NCBI GenBank assembly: GCA_963721115.1 | Contig: CAVRIA010000005.1 | Span: forward strand, 434,001 to 498,000 | From: CAVRIA01 sp963721115 | GTDB taxonomy: Bacteria; Desulfobacterota; Binatia; HRBIN30; CADEER01 | Length of the DNA stretch: 64,000 bases | Reading direction: 5' to 3' | Shown: piece after piece, positions 55,705 to 64,000 of the stretch | How the letters are laid out: every line of letters starts with the position of its first letter | How positions within the stretch are numbered: position 1 is the stretch's first letter | Program-made: the position numbers and the translations under genes | The notes under the pieces: generated by a model | Told to the model about the DNA's origin: nothing | What the model saw: only the letters and a program-made list of their open reading frames with translations | The model's database searches: none

Positions 55705-56724
55705 TCAGCAGCGGCCGTTTCTCTTCCGGTAGGTGGCGAAGGCGAGCCCCGGCTCGAGGATGCCGGCGTCGGCCAGGACGTCGCCGACGACGAATAGCTC
55801 GTGCAGGAAGTCCGGCGGCAGAAGGGTCTGCTGCGATGGGAACCGGCCGAAGATCCGCTTCCTCAGGTACCCCTTCCACAGCCGCCATCGCGACGCCCTC
55901 GCCACCCAGGCGTCGGAGATCCAGGGGGAATCTGCAAGGTCTTGCGCCAGACGGCTGCGCAGGAGCGGAGTCACCAGGGTGCTGGCCCGCCTCACGTCGA
56001 CCTCGTCGAGGTGAGCCGCGAGGACGCGCAGGATCTCGTCGGACCGGACACCGCAGAAGGGGCTGAGGTCGCTGGTGTCGAGCCAGATCAGGCCGGTGAC
56101 CGGAGCGCCACGCCGGGCTTGGTCCCGATTGACGATCTGTTGGTACACGCGCTTCTTCTCGGCGGCGAACTGGAAGCGGGGCTCTCCGACGTAGTCCTCG
56201 AGGAAGAAGTATCCGCCGTCCACCAGCGCTCGATTGACCTGCGCGGCGAGGTGCTCGAGATTGGTCACGTGGTGGATCGTGCTGGAGCTGGCGATCAGGT
56301 CGTAGGCAGCGGACGGCAGCTCCACGAAGTTGAGGTCCGCGACTCGCGTGTCGACCCGTCCCGGGTAGCGCCCGCCCAGCAGCTCTTGCCTCCGCTCCAG
56401 CGCTCCTTCCGAAATGTCGAAGAAGGTGACGTGCAGCGTCGGGTTGTCCTCCAGGATGCGCGACTCGAGAACCAACGAGCTCGTGCCCAGGATGGCGCCG
56501 CGTCGGAAGGCCCTGCGACGCGCGATCGTCTCGTACCAAGGAACGGTCGGATCGCCCGAGAACCGCTGGTTGTGGTAGCGGTCTACCGGCCCTTCCTCCT
56601 GCTGTTTCTCGACGGCTTCGAGACCAGACGGATGCTGCTTGCGCCAGAACTCCGCCTCCGATTCGGCCTGGCGGCGGTACTGCGGATCGTCCCGCCAGAC
56701 GCGGAGGGCCGGGCTCGCTTCCAT
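55705..56724 (-). CDS. Class I SAM-dependent methyltransferase
   Basis: 339 aa from ATG 56724. The first about 75 residues are polar and charged. The SAM fold is recognisable from AILGTSSLVLESRILEDNPT, FFDISEGALERRQELLGGRY, ADLNFVELPSAAYDLIASSS and VDGGYFFLEDYVGEPRFQFA. Motif I lacks the classical GxGxG glycines (GTSS), so it is a divergent member. An ATG at 56787 would add 21 basic residues. Its stop converges with the GT2-methyltransferase gene; the next gene upstream on the same strand is an epimerase. Confidence 0.78.
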   Translation of the reverse strand: MEASPALRVWRDDPQYRRQAESEAEFWRKQHPSGLEAVEKQQEEGPVDRYHNQRFSGDPTVPWYETIARRRAFRRGAILGTSSLVLESRILEDNPTLHVTFFDISEGALERRQELLGGRYPGRVDTRVADLNFVELPSAAYDLIASSSTIHHVTNLEHLAAQVNRALVDGGYFFLEDYVGEPRFQFAAEKKRVYQQIVNRDQARRGAPVTGLIWLDTSDLSPFCGVRSDEILRVLAAHLDEVDVRRASTLVTPLLRSRLAQDLADSPWISDAWVARASRWRLWKGYLRKRIFGRFPSQQTLLPPDFLHELFVVGDVLADAGILEPGLAFATYRKRNGRC

Positions 56725-56803
56725 GCAGCGTTTCGACGGACGGACCGGATCGCGCCGCGGCCCGGCTTTCCGATCCCGGGACGGCAACCGGCCGCGCCTG
56801 CGT

Positions 56804-57910
56804 TCAGCTCACTCCGCGCAGGGGCCGCACGGTGCCCGGCCGCTCGGTCCGTCCCGGGATGCCGAACAGCGCCCCCGGCGCGTCGAGGACCTTCTCCGCC
56901 TCCTCGAGCAGCTTCAGCCAGCGGATGTTGTAGTAGCGCGGGTCCTCGAACTCCGAGAAGCTCATTCCGCGCAGCTTCTCGAGCGCGTTGGTCACCGACT
57001 CCTCGATGTCGACCACCGGATGGAAGTCGAGCACGCTGGCGATCTTGCGCGCCGAGACGCGGTAGTTGCGGACCCCCTGATAGCTGTACGCCGGGACGAT
57101 CTCGATCTTGACCCCCTGCTCGGCAAGCGTCTCCTTGACCCGCAGCGCCAGCTCGGAGATCCGCATGTTGCGGAAGATCACGTTGAAGATCTGCCCGCGC
57201 ACCTTGACCTCGTCGGCTTCCAGGCAGGCGATGTAGGCGCGCGCGACGTCGCGGACGTCGACCAGCGGCCGCCACATCTCGCCGCCGTAGTGGATGGTGA
57301 TGCGCCCGCGCGTCAGGGCGTCCTTGAGAAACGTGTTGACCACCAGGTCGAAGCGCATGCGCGGCGACCAGCCGTAGACCGTCGCCTTGCGCAGCACGAC
57401 CGGACAGAAGTCGTCGTCCATCATCGGCAGCAGGCGCTGCTCCGCCTCGAACTTCGAGCTCGAGTAGGCGGCGCGGGGGCTCACCTCGGCGGTCTCGTCG
57501 AGGATCAGATCGGCCTCGGGATCCTCGACGCCCTGGTCGTAGATCGAGCAGGTCGACGCGAACAGGTAGCGGCGCACGCCGGCCTTCTTGGCCTGCGTCG
57601 CGAGCTGCTCCGTGGCGATGGTGTTCATCTCGTAGTTGGCGTCGGGATTGAACTCCGCGGTCGGGTCGTTGGAGATGCCGCCGAGGTTGATCACCGCGGC
57701 GACGTCCTTGAACACGGAGGGGTCGACGGCCCGCATGTCCCCCATCGACACCTCGACCCGATCCCGCACCTCGCGCAGGCCCTGATCGCCGTAGATCAGT
57801 CGGTCGAAGACGCGAACGGCGTAGCCGCGCTTCAACAGCTCCTCGACCAGCACGGAGCCGACGTAGCCCGCTCCGCCGATGACCAGAATCTTCTTCGCCT
57901 GCGATCGCAT
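56804..57910 (-). CDS. NAD-dependent epimerase/dehydratase (extended SDR)
   Basis: 368 aa, ATG 57910, strong GGAGGGG 8 bases upstream. NAD-binding ILVIGGAGYVGSVLVEELLK, then VINLGGISNDPTAEFNPD, the active site LFASTCSIYDQG with YSSSKFEAEQ (Tyr/Lys), and VYGWSPRMRFDLVVNTFL. The pattern is the nucleotide-sugar epimerase/dehydratase family; the ISNDP motif occurs in a subgroup tied to glycan clusters. Probably co-transcribed with the methyltransferase downstream (gap 79 bases). Confidence 0.9.
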   Translation of the reverse strand: MRSQAKKILVIGGAGYVGSVLVEELLKRGYAVRVFDRLIYGDQGLREVRDRVEVSMGDMRAVDPSVFKDVAAVINLGGISNDPTAEFNPDANYEMNTIATEQLATQAKKAGVRRYLFASTCSIYDQGVEDPEADLILDETAEVSPRAAYSSSKFEAEQRLLPMMDDDFCPVVLRKATVYGWSPRMRFDLVVNTFLKDALTRGRITIHYGGEMWRPLVDVRDVARAYIACLEADEVKVRGQIFNVIFRNMRISELALRVKETLAEQGVKIEIVPAYSYQGVRNYRVSARKIASVLDFHPVVDIEESVTNALEKLRGMSFSEFEDPRYYNIRWLKLLEEAEKVLDAPGALFGIPGRTERPGTVRPLRGVS

Positions 57911-57998
57911 CGAAAAATCCCCTCCAGACCTAGCAACCTAAATCGAGCCGCTCGCGTAAGTCAACGCGGAAGAGAGGCGTGGCCGGCGACCGGTGACC

Positions 57999-58110
57999 GG
58001 GCTTTGCCCAACACTCCGCCCAGCCGCCCCGCCAGGTTGTTCGTTGTTAGGTTGTTGGTTGTTGGAGCCTTGAGAACCAACAACAAACAACCCAACAACC
58101 TGACAACCTT
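57999..58110. repeat. Imperfect G/T-versus-C/A inverted repeat with G-rich flank
   Basis: The left arm 58034-58065 (AGGTTGTTCGTTGTTAGGTT...) pairs with right arm 58076-58110 (AACCAACAACAAACAACCCA...) with few mismatches over about 32 bp. The flank 57999-58033 is the reverse complement of the G-rich GGGCAAAGC box next to the 11.0-kb element, so it is a composite repeat in opposite orientation. It lies between the epimerase start and the glpX end. Confidence 0.8.
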
Positions 58111-58168
58111 CGGCCGCCGCACCGACAGCTCGAATTGATGGGCAAAGCCGGTCCGGGCCACGGAGGCT

Positions 58169-59146
58169 TCAGAATTCGACCACCACGTTCGGGTCGCCGT
58201 CGAGCTTGACGCTGTCGACGAAGCGGATGAGGTGCTCGTTCAGGGTCATCAGGAGCGAGCTGGTGCGGGCGCCGTGGCCGAAGAAGCGCACGCCGCGCAT
58301 GAAGCTTCCATCGGTGACACCGCTGGCGGCGAACATGATGTCCGGGCCAGGCGCCAGGTCGCGCTCGGTGTAGATGCGGTTGATGTCGGTGATGCCCATC
58401 TCCCGCATCCGCTCCTGCTGGCCCTCCTTCGTCATCACCAGGCGAGCCTCCATGCCGCCGTTGAGGCAGCGCAGGGCGGCGGCGGTGAGCACACCCTCGG
58501 GCGCGCCGCCGGTGCCCATCACGACGTGTACGTTGGTGCGCCGCACCGCGGCGCTGATACCGGCCGACAGGTCGCCGTCGCTGATCAGCTTGATGCGTGC
58601 CCCGGCGCTGCGGATGTCGTCGATGAGCTGCTCGTGTCGCGGCCGGTCGAGAACGATCACCACCAGATCCTTCACCGCGCGCCCGAGGGCCCTGGCGATC
58701 GCCTTCAGGTTCTCGTCCACCGTCGCGTCGAGGTGCACGTGTCCGCGCGCCGACGGGCCGACGATGATCTTCTCCATGTAGCAGTCCGGCGCGTGCAGCA
58801 GGCCGCCGCGGTTGGCCGCGGCGAGCACGGCGATGGCGTTCGCCGATCCGGTGGCGCACAGGTTGGTGCCCTCGAGCGGATCGACGGCGATGTCGACCTC
58901 CGGGTCGCCGTCGTTCCAGGTCCCGACCTTCTCGCCGATGAAGAGCATCGGCGCCTCGTCGCGTTCTCCCTCGCCGATCACCACCGTGCCGCGCATGCGC
59001 AGCCTGTCCATCGCCTTGCGCATCGCCTCGACCGCGACCGCGTCGGAATGGTGGCGGTCCCCCTGCCCCATCGTCCGAGCACAGGCGACGGCGGCCTCCT
59101 CGACGACGTTGAGAAACTCCCTCGACAGCGTTTCGTGAATGCCCAT
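58169..59146 (-). CDS. glpX: Class II fructose-1,6-bisphosphatase GlpX
   Basis: 325 aa, ATG 59146, AAGGAA ribosome-binding site 6 bases upstream. Family motifs: AVACARTMGQGDRHHSDAVA, MRGTVVIGEGERDEAPMLFI, DIAVDPLEGTNLCATGSANA, KIIVGPSARGHVHLDATVDE and MGTGGAPEGVLTAAALRCLN. It removes the 1-phosphate of fructose-1,6-bisphosphate in gluconeogenesis, metal-dependently, in the cytoplasm. Length and motifs are complete. A housekeeping gene with no obvious link to its neighbours. Confidence 0.97.
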   Translation of the reverse strand: MGIHETLSREFLNVVEEAAVACARTMGQGDRHHSDAVAVEAMRKAMDRLRMRGTVVIGEGERDEAPMLFIGEKVGTWNDGDPEVDIAVDPLEGTNLCATGSANAIAVLAAANRGGLLHAPDCYMEKIIVGPSARGHVHLDATVDENLKAIARALGRAVKDLVVIVLDRPRHEQLIDDIRSAGARIKLISDGDLSAGISAAVRRTNVHVVMGTGGAPEGVLTAAALRCLNGGMEARLVMTKEGQQERMREMGITDINRIYTERDLAPGPDIMFAASGVTDGSFMRGVRFFGHGARTSSLLMTLNEHLIRFVDSVKLDGDPNVVVEF

Positions 59147-59310
59147 CGCGATTCCTTCCCTCTTTGTCGCTGGCCGGCGGCTCCCCGGCCGGCGAGGTGG
59201 TCAATGCCACGATCGATGGGGAGAGAGCAAACCGTCGGCCAAGCTTCCGGATGCCGGCCGCTGCTCGGCTCCTCTTTGCTTTTTCGGGCGCAATTCTCAA
59301 TGAAGAGAAC

Positions 59311-60516
59311 ATGGATTCCGGCGCCGAGCTGCCGCTGAACGGAGTGCGCCTCCTGGACATCGGCACCAGGATCGCGGCGCCCTTCGCCGCGACGCTGCTC
59401 GGCGACTTCGGCGCCGAGGTGATCAAGGTCGAGCTGCCGGGAACCGGCGACTTCATGCGCTCGATCGGCCCGTTCGCGGAGCGCTACTCGCTGTGGTGGG
59501 CGGTGGAAGCCCGCAACAAGAAGTCGATCACGCTCGACCTGCGCACGCCGCGCGGGCAGGAGCTGTTCAAGCGGCTCGTACGGGAGGCGGACGTCGTGGT
59601 CGAGAACTTCCAGCCCGGCACGCTCGAGGGCTGGGGGCTCGGGTACGAGGTCCTCTCGGCCATCAACCCCGATCTGATCCTCACCCGCGCCTCCGTCTAC
59701 GGTCAGGACGGCCCCTACCGCGATCGACCCGGCCTCGACCGCAACGGCATCGGCTTCGGCGGCCTGCTCTACCTGACCGGCTATCGCGACCGGCCGCCGG
59801 TGCGCCCCGGGATCATCATCTCCGATTACCTGACCGCGATCTTCAACGCCCTGGCGATCGTCATCGCCCTCTACCACCGCGACGCGCGCGGCGGCCGCGG
59901 CCAGTGGGTCGACCTGGCGCTGTACGAATCGGTGTTTCGCATTCTCGAGCACACCCTGCCCGCCTACGACAAGCTCGGCCTGGTGCGCGAGCGCGAGGGC
60001 AACCGGCTGCGCAACTCGGCGCCGCTCGACAACTGGGAGACCGCGGACGGCCAGTACATCTGCATCGTCGCCGCCGGCGACGGCCTCTTCCCGCGCCTGG
60101 CGCGTGCCATCGGACGGGAGGATCTTCTCTCCGATCCGCGCTTCAGCTCTCTCGGCCGGCGCGCCGAGCACGGCGACGAGATCAACGACATCGTCGCCGC
60201 TTGGTGCCGCCGGCACACGGCGGCGGAGATCGAGGCGATCATGCTCGACGCGAAGGTGCCCGTCACCCGCGCCTTCAGCATCGCCGACATCGCCGCCGAT
60301 CCGCACTACCGGGCGCGCGGCGATATCGTCACCGTCGACGACCCGACCGTCGGCCCGCTGCGCATGTCGGCCGTCTACCCGCGTCTGTCGGCGACCCCCG
60401 GCCGCATCGCGCGCGGCGCCCCGAAGCTCGGCGAGCACAACGAGGAGATCTACGCCGGCCTGCTCGGCCTGAGCGCCGGCGAGATCGACGGCCTGCGGGC
60501 CGACGGCGTCATCTGA
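59311..60516 (+). CDS. CaiB/BaiF family III CoA-transferase
   Basis: 401 aa from ATG 59311 (GAAGAG just upstream), chosen because PLNGVRLLDIGTRIAAPFAA follows directly as in the family; the frame is open further upstream. Other motifs: LLGDFGAEVIKVELPGTGDF, the catalytic-Asp region FGGLLYLTGYRDRPPVRPG, GGRGQWVDLALYESVFRILE and DAKVPVTRAFSIADIAADPH. It transfers CoA between acyl groups, as in carnitine, bile acid or xenobiotic metabolism; substrate not predictable. Divergent from glpX. Confidence 0.92.
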   Translation: MDSGAELPLNGVRLLDIGTRIAAPFAATLLGDFGAEVIKVELPGTGDFMRSIGPFAERYSLWWAVEARNKKSITLDLRTPRGQELFKRLVREADVVVENFQPGTLEGWGLGYEVLSAINPDLILTRASVYGQDGPYRDRPGLDRNGIGFGGLLYLTGYRDRPPVRPGIIISDYLTAIFNALAIVIALYHRDARGGRGQWVDLALYESVFRILEHTLPAYDKLGLVREREGNRLRNSAPLDNWETADGQYICIVAAGDGLFPRLARAIGREDLLSDPRFSSLGRRAEHGDEINDIVAAWCRRHTAAEIEAIMLDAKVPVTRAFSIADIAADPHYRARGDIVTVDDPTVGPLRMSAVYPRLSATPGRIARGAPKLGEHNEEIYAGLLGLSAGEIDGLRADGVI

Positions 60517-60732
60517 GAGCCGGCATTGATGCAGTGCTGGGGTGCTGCAGTGCCGGGTGCCATGGCAGCGCAACCGGTGGCCGGTGGCCAGCGACCGGTG
60601 CGGAGGAGCGTTTCCGCGAAATAGACCCTTCCCGGCCTCGGGCGTCGTGTGGTAGCGTCCACCCGTCACCGGCCGGAGTTTTTCGCCTCCTTAGCTTGAG
60701 CTCGGAGAGAGCCGGAGGCTCGGAGGATCGAC

Positions 60733-61892
60733 ATGGCCATGCCGAATGCGAAGCCCAGCCCGCTCACGAACGTCCGTTGCGGCCCGGCGCCCCGCTTTTC
60801 CGCCACGCGCCCGCGCCTCGTCTGGCCGCGGCTGGCGGCCGCCCTGCTGCTGCTTCTCGTCGCCGCCGGCGAGGCGCGCGCCGGTCTCAACAGCGAGGCC
60901 TGCGTTTCGAACGACCACACGGTTTACATGCTCCTCAAGACGAACGTGACGCGCACCCGGGTCACCAGCGTCGCACTCTCCCAGGACGCCGCCAACTCGT
61001 GCGTGGAGAACTCCGCCGAGCCGGTGCAGACGGCCGTGGCGGTGGGCGGCCCGATCCTTTCCAACGCCAAACGCACCGCCATCCTCACCAACTTCACGAC
61101 CAACGCCAACCTGGTCGGCACCTGCACGCCCCCGCAGTTCGACCCCGCCGCCGCGGGCGGCGCCGGCATTCTCGTCCTGCCGGGCGGCGTCAAGGTGAGC
61201 GCCAACCCGCGCACGCCGACTGCGGCGGCTCCTGCGTCGCCATCAAGACGGTCGGCACCAGCGACGTCTCGGTTCCCGCCGCGTACGAGATCAGCGTCAG
61301 CCGCTTCGCCATGTCGGGCGTCACGAGCTGCACCGTGCAGGGCAACACGCTGGTCTTTCCGTCGCCCGCCTCGCCATTGCCGCCGGTGGTGTCGGACGGC
61401 CGCACGTCCTCCCTCGACCCGACCGACACCGGCGAGGTCACCGATCAGCAGGTGACCCTCGACGATACCAACGGCACGGTGGTCGGAAACCCGGCCAGCC
61501 AGGCGACTCCCGACGGCTTCGTGCTGCGCGGGAGCTGCACCGGGTCGGCGAGCCCCGACTGCCAGCTCATCGTGTTCATGGGAACGGCGACCGGAACCGG
61601 CTTCGGCAAGGGGGCGGCGGGCTTCGTGACGGACGTGAACGACGTGCAGACCGACACCGACGGCTTCGGCAACAATCAACAGCTGCCGGGCCACGAGATC
61701 TGCGACGACAAGGTCGACAACGACGGCGACCGGCTGGTCGACTGCGCCGACCCGGACTGCCTCGGCGCTCAGTCCTGCACGTCGACGGGCCCGGCGGCGA
61801 GTCCGGCTGGCCTCGCCGGCCTCGCCCTGCTGCTGCTCGCCGCCGGCCTCTTCCGGCTGAAAAAGGCAAGCTGTCGAGAGGCAGGGTGTTAG
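60733..61892 (+). pseudogene. Secreted protein with MopE-like motif and membrane tail (single frameshift)
   Basis: ATG 60733 with GGAGG 6 bases upstream. A basic N-terminus and signal peptide (LAAALLLLLVAAGEARAG) is followed by a beta-rich cysteine-bearing domain. The frame breaks at 61204-61213 in CCCGCGC: VSANP should be followed by AHADCGGSC in the other frame, needing one extra base. The C-terminus has EICDDKVDNDGDRLVDCADP, the Cys/Asp MopE-type metal-binding motif of deltaproteobacteria. It ends with a hydrophobic helix (GLAGLALLLLAAGLF) and RLKK, a sorting-signal layout. The last codons and TAG come from the adjacent repeat. Function unknown. Confidence 0.78.
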
Positions 61893-62010
61893 GGTGTTAG
61901 GGGTTAGGCTGTTCGGGGAGGGAAGGCGGTCGCGTCACCGGCGCGACCGCAGTGTTCATCCCCAACCCCTCAACCCCTTAACACCCTAACCCTTGACACC
62001 CTAACAACCT
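61883..62010. repeat. Inverted repeat element between convergent genes
   Basis: Left part GCAGGGTGTTAGGGTGTTAG (from 61881) and the reverse complement of the right end (AAGGTTGTTAGGGTGTCAAG) match over about 30 bases with mismatches. The left arm supplies the end of the upstream gene (TAG stop at 61890-61892), and the element ends 4 bases before the SDR stop. Confidence 0.75.
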
Positions 62011-62014
62011 TGCC

Positions 62015-62782
62015 TCACCGCGGTTGCTTGAACGCCGTCCAGCCGCGATCGCAGTTGAGGACCGCGCCGGTCAGGCTGCGCGACTCGTCGCTGGCCAGGA
62101 AGACGACGAGGTCCGCGATCTCCTCCGGCGTCTGCAAGCCGGTGGCATGGCCCTTCGCAAAGCGCTCCTTCATCTCCTCGTTGCCGAAGATGAGGGCGTT
62201 CATCGGCGTGTCGACATAGCCCGGGCTGATGGCGTTTACCCGGATGTTCATCGCCCCGCAGCCGACCGCCATGGATCTGGTGAGCATAGCCACGCCGCCC
62301 TTGGACGCCGCGTAGCCGTCGAGGCCGCCGAGGGGCAGGTGCGCCATCGACGAGGCGGTGTTGATGATCGTCCCGCCGCCCGCCGCGGCGATCTCCGGAA
62401 TGGCGTACTTCGAGCAGTAGAAGACGCTCGACAGGTTGATTCGGATGACGCGGTCCCACACCTCCGGCTCGACGGCGGGGGTGAAGCCGTCCTGAAAGGG
62501 AATGGCGATGCCCGCGTTGTTGTAGAGAACGTGCAGCGCGCCGAACTCGCCGACCGCGGCGCGCACCGTGCGCTCGGCGTCGGCGGCGCTGCCGGCGTCG
62601 GCGGCGAAGGCCTTCGCCGAGCCGCCGGCCTGCGCGATCCGCGCCGCCGTCTCCGCCGCCGTCTCCCCGTTCAGATCCGCCACCAGGACCCGCGCCCCTT
62701 CCCTGGCCAGCGCCAGGGCGCCGGCGCGCCCCAGCCCGGATCCCCCTCCGGTCACGATCGCCACCTTGCCCTCGAGTCGCAT
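62015..62782 (-). CDS. Short-chain dehydrogenase/reductase (SDR)
   Basis: 255 aa from ATG 62782, with GGAGG 7 bases upstream; an in-frame upstream start lacks homology. Classical SDR: VAIVTGGGSGLGRAGALALA, LYNNAGIAI, INTASSM with catalytic Ser and YAASKGG (Tyr/Lys), then ISPGYVDTPMNALIFG. It uses NAD(P)H to oxidise or reduce an alcohol or ketone; substrate unknown. Length normal for the classical group. Confidence 0.93.
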   Translation of the reverse strand: MRLEGKVAIVTGGGSGLGRAGALALAREGARVLVADLNGETAAETAARIAQAGGSAKAFAADAGSAADAERTVRAAVGEFGALHVLYNNAGIAIPFQDGFTPAVEPEVWDRVIRINLSSVFYCSKYAIPEIAAAGGGTIINTASSMAHLPLGGLDGYAASKGGVAMLTRSMAVGCGAMNIRVNAISPGYVDTPMNALIFGNEEMKERFAKGHATGLQTPEEIADLVVFLASDESRSLTGAVLNCDRGWTAFKQPR

Positions 62783-63161
62783 CGCCGTCCCTCCTCGCCG
62801 TCCAACATGCAGCGAAAGGGGCCGCCGGGCAACGGCGGGCGCCGCGCCACGAGTCCCGCACCGACAACGGGGGTCCACCCGAGGGGCGCCGGGGTGCGTC
62901 CGGCGGGATTCCGCAATCTCACTCGGAGATCAGGAGCCCCTCCGCCTCCCCGTTGATACAAGGAACCGGTTTGTCTCCGGACCTGGCGGTCGGCCCCATT
63001 GTGGTGCGGGCCTCCGGCCTGCACGGCGGCCCCCAGGGCCGCTCCCCTCACCCCCCGTGCAGGCGGGACGCCTGCACCACAACAACAGCCGCGCACTCCT
63101 CCCTCGGCTGCCGGATCTCGGTTTGTCGCGCCGCCGCGGCCGGAATGATAAGGAAAACGAA
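62783..63161. repeat. Intergenic region with a REP-like palindromic pair
   Basis: 63001-63026 (GTGGTGCGGGCCTCCGGCCT...) and 63055-63080 are reverse complements at 23 of 26 positions, and each half is itself palindromic (GTGCAGGC GGGAC GCCTGCAC). This has the structure of a REP-type intergenic element. The rest of the interval shows nothing recognisable before the mlaE ribosome-binding site. Confidence 0.75.
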
Positions 63162-64000
63162 GTGGCCGCGGACCGAGACTACCAGCTGGAGACGCAGGCG
63201 CGGGACGGCGCCGTGACCGTGGCCCTGCGCGGGCGGGTGACGGTGAACAACGCGCAGGAGCTGCTGAACGAGATCGCCGCCAGCCTGCCGTCCGGCGGCC
63301 GCGACCTGTCTCTCGATCTGTCGGGGGTCGAGTACTTCGACAGCGGTGGCGGCGCCGTCATCATCCGGCTGCGCCAGCAGGTCGAGGCGGGCGGGGGCCA
63401 TCTGCACATCGCGAGCTCGACCCCGGACATCGACGGCTTCCTCGAGCTGATCGACCAGGAGGCGCTGCTGCGGCCGCCGCCGCCGCCGCCGGTGCCGCCC
63501 GGCCTGGTCCAACAGGTCGGCGACGCGGTCCTGCAGGCCGCCGCCGGGGCGCACGAATTCGTCGTCTTCACCGGCGAGATGATGATCGGCCTGGGCGAGG
63601 CAGTGCTGCGGCCGCGCCGCATGCGCTGGCGCGACACCTGGGCGTACATGGAGCGCGCCGGTGTGGGGGGGCTACCGATCGTCGCCCTGATCTCCTTCCT
63701 CATGGGGCTGATCACCGCCTTCCAGGCCGCCGTGCAGCTCACCCAATTCGGCGCCGACATCTACGTCGCCAACCTGGTCGGTCTCTCCATCGTGCGCGAG
63801 CTGGGCCCGCTGATGACCGCGATCATCGCCGCGGGTCGGTCCGGAGCCGCCTTCGCGGCCGAGATCGGCACCATGAAGGTGGGGGAGGAGGTCGACGCGC
63901 TGGCGGCGATGGGCCTGGATCGGACCCGCTTCCTGGTCACGCCCAAGGTCGTCGCCCTGGTGACCATGCTCCCTTGCCTGACCCTGTTCGCCGACCTGTG
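63162..64000 (+). CDS. mlaE: MlaE-type ABC transporter permease with N-terminal STAS domain, truncated by window edge
   Basis: GTG 63162 with AAGGA upstream. The first about 95 residues form a STAS domain (VTVALRGRVTVNNAQELLNE; LSLDLSGVEYFDSGGGAVII). The MlaE permease follows: GLPIVALISFLMGLITAFQA, IVRELGPLMTAIIAAGRSGA and EIGTMKVGEEVDALAAMGLD. MlaE is the inner-membrane subunit of the phospholipid transport system that maintains outer-membrane lipid asymmetry. In E. coli the STAS protein (MlaB) is separate; here it is fused, as in several other phyla. The frame remains open at the right edge, about 280 codons in; the C-terminus and probable mlaF/mlaD lie beyond. Confidence 0.93.
   Translation, partial: MAADRDYQLETQARDGAVTVALRGRVTVNNAQELLNEIAASLPSGGRDLSLDLSGVEYFDSGGGAVIIRLRQQVEAGGGHLHIASSTPDIDGFLELIDQEALLRPPPPPPVPPGLVQQVGDAVLQAAAGAHEFVVFTGEMMIGLGEAVLRPRRMRWRDTWAYMERAGVGGLPIVALISFLMGLITAFQAAVQLTQFGADIYVANLVGLSIVRELGPLMTAIIAAGRSGAAFAAEIGTMKVGEEVDALAAMGLDRTRFLVTPKVVALVTMLPCLTLFADL

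Noticed and set aside
1..64000. tRNA, rRNA, CRISPR arrays, prophage genes, complete insertion sequences
   Set aside because: None was recognised on reading both strands; small RNAs without conserved sequence could be missed.

Overview
The window is a high-GC (about two-thirds G+C by eye) bacterial chromosome segment, probably from an uncultured deltaproteobacterial-type lineage (Myxococcota, Desulfobacterota or Binatota-like). Evidence for this is an outer membrane implied by MlaE and Wzm/Wzt, many exported proteins with long Pro-Thr linkers (TPTATPT-type), MopE-like and MYXO-CTERM-like tails, and CaiB, SDR and GlpX metabolic genes. No rRNA, tRNA or CRISPR array was recognised. The taxonomic guess is inference.

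Layout. 0-5.6 kb: two adjacent minus-strand FG-GAP/VCBS surface proteins, the first running off the left edge. 5.9-7.7 kb: dnaA, with an upstream region carrying three DnaA-box-like sites and an AT-rich stretch. 7.7-9.6 kb: a VKOR-DsbA fusion and a PKD-domain lipoprotein. 9.8-25.3 kb: a surface-polysaccharide cluster on the plus strand (GT4, Gmd, Wzm/Wzt exporter, methyltransferase, GT2, GT4, sulfatase-fold enzyme, GT4, polytopic membrane protein), closed by a convergent methyltransferase carrying three repeated Ig-like domains.

25.5-44.4 kb is the most unusual part. Six large secreted proteins, all on the minus strand, share one ~310-residue module of three TIG/IPT-like domains ending in a near-invariant FSSSGNDPDGAF tail. 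The module is joined to different partners: a trypsin, a V8-like protease with CARDB, a cohesin-like domain, a PQQ-type sugar dehydrogenase, a degenerate metalloprotease plus twelve NHL repeats, and an apparently active M12B-like metalloprotease. A GT-C type membrane protein and an NAD-dependent epimerase lie among them. This looks like a family of exported enzymes and binders on a common anchoring, secretion or assembly module.

44.7-51.3 kb: VanZ-like protein, two GT2 enzymes, DUF2304, a TMTC-like TPR membrane protein and an FkbM methyltransferase. 51.3-54.1 kb: a small accessory island with an intact higBA toxin-antitoxin pair, remnants of HepT/MntA and a PIN toxin, and a truncated RHS core. 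54.3-57.9 kb: GT2-methyltransferase fusion, methyltransferase and epimerase. 58.2-64 kb: glpX, a CaiB/BaiF CoA-transferase, a MopE-like secreted protein, an SDR, and the start of mlaE, cut by the right edge.

Two cross-cutting observations. First, a family of G/T-rich-versus-C/A-rich inverted repeats sits at gene 3' ends (about 11.0, 50.3, 52.8, 58.1 and 61.9 kb), sometimes supplying the stop codon; one encloses a ~195-bp palindromic core that is also tandemly duplicated at 45.6-46.0 kb. Second, five otherwise intact genes carry a single small frameshift, four at short G+C-rich runs, which looks more like sequence error than gene decay.
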